16,385 nucleotides of DNA, taken from assembly GCA_027296185.1 (NCBI GenBank), contig JAPUJL010000494.1, positions 1-16,385 on the forward strand. Direction: 5' to 3'. The notes below the pieces were generated by a model that was given only the letters and a program-made list of their open reading frames with translations, ran no database searches and was not told the DNA's origin. Below are positions 1-6,635 of this stretch, piece after piece. The position numbers were made by a program, and so were the translations under genes. Position 1 is the stretch's first letter; every line of letters begins with the position of its first letter. This stretch comes from SAR324 cluster bacterium (lineage in GTDB: Bacteria; SAR324; JACQKK01).

Positions 1-117
1 TGGCCGTTCTCCTGGTTGTCCGGTGCAGTCTCGAAGTTCGCCGACGTCTCGAACCGCGGTCGGGGAGCGCTGGAACCCCACGGTCCGGGGGCTGGCGCAA
101 AATACGGCGTACCTTAA
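1..117 (+). CDS. Possible 3' end of an unidentified upstream gene (partial)
   Basis: Reading from base 1 in frame 1, 38 codons stay open and end at a TAA (115-117). About three quarters of the third positions are G or C, as in the confident genes of this window, and the first 25 codons look more gene-like than the rest. The peptide ends in a Gly/Ala/Pro-rich tail and matches no family I recognise. The 5' end lies outside the window, so nothing can be said about function. It may equally be non-coding, since another frame is also open here. Confidence 0.25.
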   Translation, partial: WPFSWLSGAVSKFADVSNRGRGALEPHGPGAGAKYGVP

Positions 118-150
118 CCGATATCCCGGTGGTCCTCAACCGCCGCCCGC

Positions 151-177
151 CCGCTTTGGCTTGTAGCCTGCAAGCGG
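151..177. other. Hairpin with internal loop
   Basis: CCGCTT (151-156) pairs with AAGCGG (172-177). Inside it GGCT (158-161) pairs with AGCC (165-168) around a TGT loop. It lies about 35 bases after the possible stop at 115-117. There is no T-run after it, so it is not a standard intrinsic terminator. It could be a 3' end-protecting hairpin or chance. Confidence 0.3.
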
Positions 178-536
178 CGCCGGGAAGGCGGCGGAGGAAA
201 GGCGGCGAAGCGCACCGGACCACCGCACCATCCGGCCGGAGCCCGGATTGGCCGGCGCAGCGGTGGCCGCTTCGAGTACGGTATTCCCGAGCGGACGGCC
301 GCAGTTATGTGTTGCGCCGGGCCACCGAACAGTGCTAAGCGGCGAGGGGAACACGTGGGCGGTGCGCGGCCAGGAGCCTTCCACGATGCGGTCGCCCGGG
401 AGCGCGGTCCGACCACAGGCGCCCTCAGAAAGGAACCGCCGGGGGTCATTTTCGGTCGATTCCGCGCGGGAGATAACGGGGGTTCGGATCGGCGTGGAAG
501 GGACGCTACCGAATTCGCGCCGGACCCTCGACTGGC

Positions 537-563
537 TTGATCTTCCTGATGGTTTTCTATAAG
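537..563 (+). promoter_or_regulatory. Weak sigma70-like promoter candidate upstream of cfpA1
   Basis: TTGATC (537-542) and TATAAG (558-563) resemble -35 and -10 boxes, but the 15-base spacer is short. It would give a leader of about 210 bases before the first filament gene. The better candidate is at 668-698. Confidence 0.2.
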
Positions 564-667
564 TATGGTTTCCACGCTCGCCCCGGCAAAGGGCGGGCCG
601 ACTTGCGATCGGAAACAGAAATTTCGGAACGGGCCGCGGGCGGCCTGCGGTGACGTCTACAAAGGGA

Positions 668-698
668 TTGACAAACGACCTATTTTTTATTTTTTAAT
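668..698 (+). promoter_or_regulatory. Promoter candidate for the cfpA1 operon
   Basis: A perfect -35 hexamer TTGACA (668-673) is followed by an AT-rich island, the least GC-rich stretch in the window. The -10 could be TTTTTA at 691-696 (17-base spacer) or TTTAAT at 693-698 (19-base spacer). Transcription would start near 703-706, giving a leader of about 75 bases before the ATG at 781. Such an island in GC-rich DNA suggests a strong promoter, which would suit an abundant filament protein. Confidence 0.5.
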
Positions 699-748
699 GA
701 ATTCTCGTCCGTTCCACCGGCTCGGCGAGGGATAAGCAGGCATCGAAG

Positions 749-758
749 TCATCGATGA
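749..758. promoter_or_regulatory. Small palindrome in the cfpA1 leader
   Basis: TCATCGATGA is a perfect 10-base palindrome centred about 27 bases before the ATG. It shares the ATCGAT core with the larger palindrome before the second cfpA gene at 6589-6602. It is short enough to be chance. Confidence 0.2.
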
Positions 759-780
759 GCGGGGACAGCCAGGAGAAACC

Positions 781-2619
781 ATGAGCGTCGATTATCAACA
801 GGGTCCGAAGATGGTGCATCCGGAGGAGCCGAGTGCCGTTGGCTCCCGCAACAGCCTGAACCGGGATGCCCGCGACGAATACACCGAGGCGCGTCAGATC
901 ATCGACGAGGAAGTGGACAAGATCCTGAACCATATCCAGGCGAAGCTTCCGCCGGAGGTTCTGGAAGACTTGCAGGTGATGGGCAACATCAAATCCAACC
1001 TGCACACCTACTACAACCAAAGCTTCCAAAACATGGTCAACCGGTACCTGACCACCGTCGAGGACGAGTTCGGGAAGAAGGTGCGGGACATGCTGGACAA
1101 GGACGAGCATGCCACCCTCAACCGCTACACGCCCCGCGAAATCGCCCATCTGGTCAATTCCATCGGCGGACCCGAGATGTTCAACACGGGCGAGGTGGAA
1201 AAATCCATCGTCAACATCATGGGTCACTTGCAGGGCCACGTGCAGCGCGGCATCTACGAGGTGGAAGCGCAAACCACGAACATCCTCATGCAACGGACGG
1301 ACGTGGGCGGGTTCGTGCGCGGAGAGAACGCCTATTCGGTGGTCAAGTGCTCCTTCCGCGACAACTACAAAAAGCCCGACACGGTGCGGGACATCAAGCT
1401 GGCCATCAACGTGCTGGATTCCGAGCTGATCAGCCCCGTCGTGCCCCATCAGATGCTGACCGAGCACCTGCTGAAGAACGTGATTGCCGCCCACATCCAT
1501 GGCCTGGTGGAGCGTGAGGTGGACGAAATCAACCAGCAGCTCACCCTCGAGGGCCGGCCCGGGCTGAGCGACAAGGAAGGCCTGTTCGAAAAGATCAAGA
1601 CGGTGGAAAACTACACCGACGACGATCAGTCGGACAATTCCAAGCGTTACCAACTCCTCTCCAAGGATTTGCTGGAGCGCATCGAGGGGCTGGCCGGAGA
1701 AATCGGGGGCGCCGACTTCGACGCGCTGGGTGTGCGGGAGGGCATCGCCCAGTTTCTCGATCACGAGAATCTACGCACACAGGGCTGGTACACGGCGATT
1801 AATTCGATCACGTCCATCCTGGACACCAGCCGGATGGGTTACCAGCACATCCACAACTTCAAGAACGCCCGCCATCTCGAGCTGCGCGAGTACCAGGAGA
1901 CCGACGTCAATCGGCTGCCCGACGAGCGGTACGAGATCGACCTCAAGTACTACGACACGCGGCAGGTTCAGGAAGAGAAGGTCGCCTACAGCGCCCAACT
2001 GGTCGAGTTCCGCCGCGAGATCATGCGGCTCTGGGACGTGATCGATCAGATTTACCAGGAAGAGAAGGAAAACCAGAACTTCCGCGATTGGGATTCGCTG
2101 GTCGACTCCACAATCAACCGTTCGCGCCCCGCGGCCCGTAGAGGCTGGTTCCAGGCGGCTGCCGAAGGGGAAGAGGAAGAGGAGAAGGCGTGGAACGAGG
2201 TGACGTTCATTCAGCGGCGGCTGACGACGTTGGAGGAGATGAACAGCACCTATACGCAGACGACCGAGGAGTTTCTGGAGCGCTTCAAGATCATGCGCAA
2301 CCGCCTCTCGGACATCTTCGAGTTGAACTATCCGGATCACCGGGTGATCGTCGAGCAGCGGATGAACTTCCTCGAGGATCAGTTCATAACCTTCCAAGCG
2401 CGGGTGAACCCCTACCATGTGCAGCCGGGCTTAATGCTGGATGTGAGCATCACCTCGATCAAGCGCAGCCAGACCACCGTGAAGGGGATGGCCAACGTGC
2501 TCAACGAGTATCTGGCCGGCATTTCGCAGGGTTTCACGGACCGGGCGATCGTGGGCTTCCACCGCCGCTCCAACGTCCGCGACGATGTGGAGATCTTCGG
2601 CTCGCCGGCCGCGGAATAG
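781..2619 (+). CDS. cfpA: CfpA-like cytoplasmic filament protein, copy 1
   Basis: A 612-aa soluble protein with no signal peptide or membrane segment, rich in charged residues and probably mostly helical. I assign it to the CfpA family, the cytoplasmic filament ribbon protein of treponemes, from recalled family features: an N-terminal block around SRNSLxRDxRDEYxEAR, the block NRYTPREI, the block VEKSIVN-(2)-GHLxGHVQR, and TDVGxFVRGENxY. The treponemal protein is somewhat longer (about 680 aa). An acidic Glu-rich insertion lies near residues 458-470. The ATG follows AGGAG (771-775) at a 5-base spacing. It is clearly paralogous to the 630-aa gene at 6636: in one 80-residue segment (VEKSIVN to ELIS) I count 50 identities by hand. 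It probably heads an operon with the next two genes. The coding call is secure; the family name rests on memory without a search. Confidence 0.65.
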   Translation: MSVDYQQGPKMVHPEEPSAVGSRNSLNRDARDEYTEARQIIDEEVDKILNHIQAKLPPEVLEDLQVMGNIKSNLHTYYNQSFQNMVNRYLTTVEDEFGKKVRDMLDKDEHATLNRYTPREIAHLVNSIGGPEMFNTGEVEKSIVNIMGHLQGHVQRGIYEVEAQTTNILMQRTDVGGFVRGENAYSVVKCSFRDNYKKPDTVRDIKLAINVLDSELISPVVPHQMLTEHLLKNVIAAHIHGLVEREVDEINQQLTLEGRPGLSDKEGLFEKIKTVENYTDDDQSDNSKRYQLLSKDLLERIEGLAGEIGGADFDALGVREGIAQFLDHENLRTQGWYTAINSITSILDTSRMGYQHIHNFKNARHLELREYQETDVNRLPDERYEIDLKYYDTRQVQEEKVAYSAQLVEFRREIMRLWDVIDQIYQEEKENQNFRDWDSLVDSTINRSRPAARRGWFQAAAEGEEEEEKAWNEVTFIQRRLTTLEEMNSTYTQTTEEFLERFKIMRNRLSDIFELNYPDHRVIVEQRMNFLEDQFITFQARVNPYHVQPGLMLDVSITSIKRSQTTVKGMANVLNEYLAGISQGFTDRAIVGFHRRSNVRDDVEIFGSPAAE

Positions 2620-2635
2620 GGGGGAATCGCCCAGA

Positions 2636-2659
2636 GCGTCCCCGTGGCACCGGGGGCGC
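2636..2659 (+). other. Strong GC hairpin just after cfpA1
   Basis: GCGTCCCCG (2636-2644) pairs with CGGGGGCGC (2651-2659), with one G-T wobble, around the loop TGGCAC. It starts 17 bases after the stop codon and has no T-run. In this position it is more likely an mRNA stability or processing element than a full terminator. It could keep filament mRNA more abundant than the downstream part of the operon (inference). Confidence 0.4.
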
Positions 2660-2690
2660 GGACCCAAGAGCACTCATCGGACGATAGGCT

Positions 2691-3725
2691 ATGTTCAACG
2701 ACTACTCCGCCCTCAGCAATCGACAGGGCTTCAACAAATCCCTGGCCCACTTCCGGATGGTCTCGGCCATCATCGAACCCTTCAGCAACGGGCAGAACTT
2801 GGCCGACCTGGTCGACGAGCTCGAGAAGAACAGGGGGATGGAGAAGGCCCAGATCGGTCCCCTGCTCAACGCATTGGTGGTGGAACGCGCCCAGTACGCG
2901 ACGCGCTCCTTCAACATGCCCACCGATTTCAAAGCTTTCGATCCCATCTGCGAAGACACCCAGAATTGGAACCGCCTCGACGTGATCGTGGCGTACCACC
3001 ACCCGCAGTTGGGGATCAGCCTGATCAATCCCAAGCGCAAGAGCCACTGGGATGCCGTTCAGGACTTCAACCGCCAGGAGTTGGTGGTCGTCTACCTCAA
3101 GGCGTTGCGCGAGGCCGACGAGCCGTTGGAGGAGAAGGCTTTGAGCGCGCTTCAGAGCCTGCTCACCGGCATGCCCAACGGCGATACCAAGGCGTTCCAC
3201 GACCCCGGCCTCAAGGCGAAGCCGGCCCCCAAGCCCGCTCCGGCCGCACCGGCCCCCGCGACCGCACCGGCCAGTCCGGCTTCCGCCGCCGCGGCTCCAT
3301 CCGCACCTTCGGCGCCCGCGCGGGCCCCGGAACCTCAGCCCGCCGCCGCGGCGGCCCCGGCGAAGCCAGCCGCCGCGCCGGCAGAAGGCGGCAAGCGGCG
3401 CATGACGCCGAAGTACAGCGTCCAGGTGACCAACGAGTTGTTCCACAATGGAAACGTCGAGGCGTGGAAAAACATCGTGGAAAGCTACAAGGCCAAGTTT
3501 CCCGACTTGGAAGTCCACATTTTTCACGACGGCGAGAAAGTCAACGATATCAATTCCCTGTTCAAGTGGGGCAAGGTCAATCACGGGGACGTGCTGCTGT
3601 TTTCGGTGGCCGGCGAGGATATCAAGGGTGTGGCCAAGCTCCAACGCTATTTGTTCGAGGGCGCGAGCCTACGCTTCCAGACGTATCTGAAGAAGGACGT
3701 CAACAAGGTGCTGCACCTGTTCTGA
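2691..3725 (+). CDS. Unknown helical domain + Ala/Pro linker + degenerate HPr-like domain
   Basis: A 344-aa soluble protein in three parts. Residues 1-175 are a helix-rich domain I do not recognise. Residues 177-233 are an Ala/Pro-rich linker. Residues 238-344 read like an HPr (PTS phosphocarrier) fold: strand (KYSVQVTN), helix (VEAWKNIVESYKAKF), strand (LEVHIF), GEKVND as in the HPr GKxVNAKS turn, then GDVLLFSVAGED as in the HPr GDxIxIxAxGED strand, and a final helix. His252 lies near where the HPr active His is expected, but the LHARPA signature is replaced by FHNGNVEA, with no Arg. The call is by eye and needs a profile search. The gene starts 71 bases after cfpA1 and ends 42 bases before the PPDK-like gene, so the three are probably co-transcribed. 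The start has only a weak ribosome binding site. Confidence 0.6.
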   Translation: MFNDYSALSNRQGFNKSLAHFRMVSAIIEPFSNGQNLADLVDELEKNRGMEKAQIGPLLNALVVERAQYATRSFNMPTDFKAFDPICEDTQNWNRLDVIVAYHHPQLGISLINPKRKSHWDAVQDFNRQELVVVYLKALREADEPLEEKALSALQSLLTGMPNGDTKAFHDPGLKAKPAPKPAPAAPAPATAPASPASAAAAPSAPSAPARAPEPQPAAAAAPAKPAAAPAEGGKRRMTPKYSVQVTNELFHNGNVEAWKNIVESYKAKFPDLEVHIFHDGEKVNDINSLFKWGKVNHGDVLLFSVAGEDIKGVAKLQRYLFEGASLRFQTYLKKDVNKVLHLF

Positions 3726-3767
3726 GCCCGTGCTCCAATTTTCTTGCCGCAATAGGACGCTACGTTC

Positions 3768-6362
3768 ATGGTCGATCTGATCCATTTCAATCAAAACGAA
3801 TACCTGGAAGGGGATGACCTGCAGGAACGGTTCGGGCTACGCGGGCGCAACATGTTCGAGTTGGCCGCGCTCAAAACCCCGATCGCTCCGGGCTTCCTGG
3901 TGGATTCGCCCACCCTGCTCGAGAACGGGCTGAAGGACCTTTCCGTCGACGAGCTCAAGGGCGCCGTCCAGAAAATCGAGAAGCTCACCAAGAAGACCTT
4001 CAACGGGCCCGCCCGCCCGATGCTGTTCAAGGTGGTGGTCTCTCCCTCGATTCAGATCGGCAGCATCCGCTCCGTGCACACCGTGGGCATCAACGATTCG
4101 GTGGCGGAAGGATTCGCGAAGTATTGCGGCGAGGCGTTCGCCTATCAGGAGTACCGCTACTACCTCGAACAGCTCAGCAAGCGCTTCCTTGGGAAGAAAG
4201 ATAAGGATTTCAAGGAGATAGCCGACTCCAACCCCAAGGCCTCCGACAAGGAGGTGTGCAAGATGTACCGGGAGGCGGTGGTGCCCGACTTTCCCCAGGA
4301 CGGCTACGAGCAGTTGCGGCTGGTGCTGACCGCGATGGCCGATCAGTATCTCGGCGACGACATGAACGAGGGGATCGAGGCCGGGCTGATGGTGCAGATG
4401 ATGGTCTACGGCAACTACGGCGACGACAGCTACAACGGGAATTTCTACTCGCGGAACATCGTCACCGGCGAAGATCAACTCTCCGGTTTCTTCGGACACG
4501 ACGAATTCGATACGGAACCCCAGGATGGGCAGGATATCAATTCGATCAAGAATAAGTATCTGACTGAGTTGAAGAAGGTCGTCACCCAGTTGGAAGAGAA
4601 ATTCCTGGATATCCGCCAAATCAAGTTCACCATCGAAGACTCGCAAATTTGGGTGGTCGAGCAAAATCCGGTGGATGCCAAGTCCACCCAAGCGGAGATC
4701 CGCACCCTGCTGGACATGAACCAGAAGGGCCTGATCACCAAGGAGAAGATGATCAAGGCGATCCCGCCCAATCAACTCCAGGATTTGCTGCATCCCGTCA
4801 TCGATCACAAAACCACCAAGAACATGCCCAAGGTGGTCGGTGGCATCGCCGGCTCTCCCGGTGCGGCCATCGGGCGGATCGCCTTCAGCACCGAGAAATT
4901 GATGGCCGAATACCGGCGCTGCAACCTGCTCGGCATCAATTCCGACCTGATTCTGTGCATGGAGGCCACCTATGCCGAGGACGTGCAGGCGATCGAGGTA
5001 GGCAAGGGCGTGATCTCCTCCGAGGGCGGGTACGCCTCCCATGCTCCGGTGGTATCCCGCAGTCTGCGCAAGCCGTGCCTGGTGTACAACGACATCGAGT
5101 TCCACAACGGCTACATCGTGGCGGACGGGGTTCGCATCAACGAATTCGACACCATATCGATCGAAGTGCCCACCTACACCGATCCCACGATCTTCGTCGG
5201 CGAGGCGAAGATGGTCTACCCGGATACCTCCACCAACGGGCTCGAGGAATTCATCGCGAACGTTCAGGAGTACGTCAAGGATTTCGACGTGATGGGCATC
5301 GCCACCAACCTCAACGATGTGGATATCGCGTTAAAGTTGGGCGCCTCCGGCATCGGTTCCTATGCCATTGACGAACTGCTGCAAGCCCCCGGCGTGCTGG
5401 CATCCTTCCGCGAGGCGATCCTGCTCACCGAGCCGGACAAGCGGAAAGTGGCGCTGGGACAGCTGGAGAAGAACCTGTGCAAGACCGTCCGGAAGGTATT
5501 CGAGGCCCTCGACGGCCGCAAGGTAATGTTCAAGACCCTGGACATGCCGCTCACCGAGTTCCTGCCCCACGATCCGGACGAGGCCAAGTCCTTCTATGCC
5601 TCGCTGCAGAAGAAGCACAAGAAGCTGAGTGCGGGCGAGTTGGCCAACCGCGCCAGCCAGTTGCGCAACATCAACCCCATGATGGGGCTGCGCGGCAGCC
5701 GGATCGCCATCTCCTACCCCGATCTGTACGAGACCCAGTTCGCCGCGGTGCTGCGGGCGGCCTACGAGTTCAGCAAGGATGCCGGCAAGGCGCCGGACTT
5801 CGATTTCATGGTGCCGGGGGTGATGGGCGACATGGAGATGAAGTTCATCCGCAACGGCCGGAACATCGAGGGCACCATCGTCCGCGGGCTGAACGGCGTG
5901 GAACGCGATTTGATGGAGGAGTGGAAGGTCGAGCGCATGCCGTTTTCCTACCGCATCGGCGTGATGATCGAGCTTCCCGCGGCGGCGCTGATGGCCGGGC
6001 ACATGGCCAAGCAATCGGATTTCTTCGCCATCGGGACGCAGACCCTGACCCAGACCACGGCGGGAATGTCGTACGACGACATCAACATGTTCCTGCCGTC
6101 GTTCACCCAATACGACATCCTGCGCGACAATCCTTTTCAGATCCTGACCACGCCGGTGAAGCAGCTGATCTCCCTGGCCAAGGATTTCGGCACCATCACC
6201 CGGCCCGATCTGAAAGTGGGGTTGTGCGGCAGTCACGCCGCCGATCCGGTGAACATCGAGTTCGCGTTTCAGACGAAACTCGATTTTGTGTCGTGCAATC
6301 CTTACGGCGTGCCGATCGCCATGCTGGTCGTGGCGCAGCACAGGATCGGCAAGAGCAACTGA
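3768..6362 (+). CDS. Pyruvate phosphate dikinase-like protein with a degenerate active site
   Basis: At 864 aa it matches full-length PPDK (about 874 aa) in order: ATP-grasp-like region (about 1-330), phosphohistidine domain (about 355-470) and C-terminal PEP/pyruvate barrel (about 505-864). Alignment from memory to Clostridium symbiosum PPDK shows kept residues: catalytic His425 in GGYASHAPVVSR (His455), Arg642 in NPMMGLRGSR (Arg665), Glu735 in VMIELPAAA (Glu745) and Cys820 in GLCGSHAADP (Cys831). Changed residues: Ala533 for Arg561, Lys589 for Arg617, Gln758 and Thr759 for Asn768 and the metal ligand Asp769. The ATP site VRSGA and the GEFLxNAQGEDVVAG region are also replaced. Ordinary PPDK catalysis (ATP + Pi + pyruvate to AMP + PPi + PEP) therefore looks unlikely. 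A regulatory or scaffold pseudoenzyme, or a changed phosphotransfer, is inferred from its place between filament genes. AGGA (3754-3757) precedes the ATG. Confidence 0.85.
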   Translation: MVDLIHFNQNEYLEGDDLQERFGLRGRNMFELAALKTPIAPGFLVDSPTLLENGLKDLSVDELKGAVQKIEKLTKKTFNGPARPMLFKVVVSPSIQIGSIRSVHTVGINDSVAEGFAKYCGEAFAYQEYRYYLEQLSKRFLGKKDKDFKEIADSNPKASDKEVCKMYREAVVPDFPQDGYEQLRLVLTAMADQYLGDDMNEGIEAGLMVQMMVYGNYGDDSYNGNFYSRNIVTGEDQLSGFFGHDEFDTEPQDGQDINSIKNKYLTELKKVVTQLEEKFLDIRQIKFTIEDSQIWVVEQNPVDAKSTQAEIRTLLDMNQKGLITKEKMIKAIPPNQLQDLLHPVIDHKTTKNMPKVVGGIAGSPGAAIGRIAFSTEKLMAEYRRCNLLGINSDLILCMEATYAEDVQAIEVGKGVISSEGGYASHAPVVSRSLRKPCLVYNDIEFHNGYIVADGVRINEFDTISIEVPTYTDPTIFVGEAKMVYPDTSTNGLEEFIANVQEYVKDFDVMGIATNLNDVDIALKLGASGIGSYAIDELLQAPGVLASFREAILLTEPDKRKVALGQLEKNLCKTVRKVFEALDGRKVMFKTLDMPLTEFLPHDPDEAKSFYASLQKKHKKLSAGELANRASQLRNINPMMGLRGSRIAISYPDLYETQFAAVLRAAYEFSKDAGKAPDFDFMVPGVMGDMEMKFIRNGRNIEGTIVRGLNGVERDLMEEWKVERMPFSYRIGVMIELPAAALMAGHMAKQSDFFAIGTQTLTQTTAGMSYDDINMFLPSFTQYDILRDNPFQILTTPVKQLISLAKDFGTITRPDLKVGLCGSHAADPVNIEFAFQTKLDFVSCNPYGVPIAMLVVAQHRIGKSN

Positions 6363-6464
6363 GGCAGGAGGTATCCACCCGCACGATCGACCCCGGCGCG
6401 CCGGCGCTCTTACGGATGGTGGAGCCGATGGCGTAGAATTAGGCTCGCGGCGCCGGTGCTGCCC

Positions 6465-6493
6465 TTGACTGTGCCCGGAGTTGTCAGTATGGG
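6465..6493 (+). promoter_or_regulatory. Weak promoter candidate for cfpA2
   Basis: The 273-base gap between the PPDK-like gene and the second cfpA gene contains TTGACT (6465-6470), 17 bases, then TATGGG (6488-6493). The -35 is good and the -10 poor. The gap is long enough for cfpA2 to have its own promoter while also receiving read-through. No terminator with a T-run is visible in the gap. Confidence 0.25.
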
Positions 6494-6588
6494 TGGTGGC
6501 ACACTGAATACTGCGTGGCGGAACACGGAAGCCGCTGAAACGACAACATGAAAACCTCCGCCAGCCCGGTGGCCGGCGGGAACACTCA

Positions 6589-6602
6589 GCCGATCGATCG
6601 GC
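6589..6602. promoter_or_regulatory. Perfect 14-base palindrome in the cfpA2 leader
   Basis: GCCGATCGATCGGC is a perfect palindrome ending 33 bases before the ATG at 6636 and 18 bases before the Shine-Dalgarno (6621-6627). It could be an operator or a leader hairpin. The repeated GATC could also be a methylation target if the host has a Dam-like enzyme. No regulator gene is visible nearby. Confidence 0.35.
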
Positions 6603-6635
6603 CAAGCAGTTCGAAGCCTAGGGAGGACCATTACA

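Larger units (their letters stand above)
118..660. other. Long non-coding stretch, no recognisable gene
   Basis: No frame on either strand gives a protein I find credible. The open frames present are Arg/Pro/Ser-rich, as expected from random GC-rich DNA, and lack good ribosome binding sites. I looked for hallmarks of common structured RNAs (tRNA, RNase P, tmRNA, 6S and familiar riboswitch cores) and saw none. There is one clear hairpin near 151-177 and a possible weak promoter at 537-563 (TTGATC, 15 bases, TATAAG). It may contain the long 5' leader or control region of the downstream filament gene, or a decayed gene. Confidence 0.5.

Noticed and set aside
114..575. Minus-strand 153-codon open frame and overlapping small + strand frames in the 5' region
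   Set aside because: Composition is Pro/Arg/Ser-rich and matches no family; there is no supporting start signal.
694..1764. Minus-strand 356-codon open frame over the first cfpA gene, and similar long minus-strand frames at 2412-3644, 3837-5105, 5331-6605, 6714-8288 and 12683-13942
   Set aside because: All are His/Leu/Val/Gly-rich reverse shadows of confident + strand genes, caused by high GC at third positions.
6497..6514. Possible sigma54 promoter (TGGCAC ... CTGC)
   Set aside because: The GG to GC spacing is about 3 bases too long for a -24/-12 promoter.
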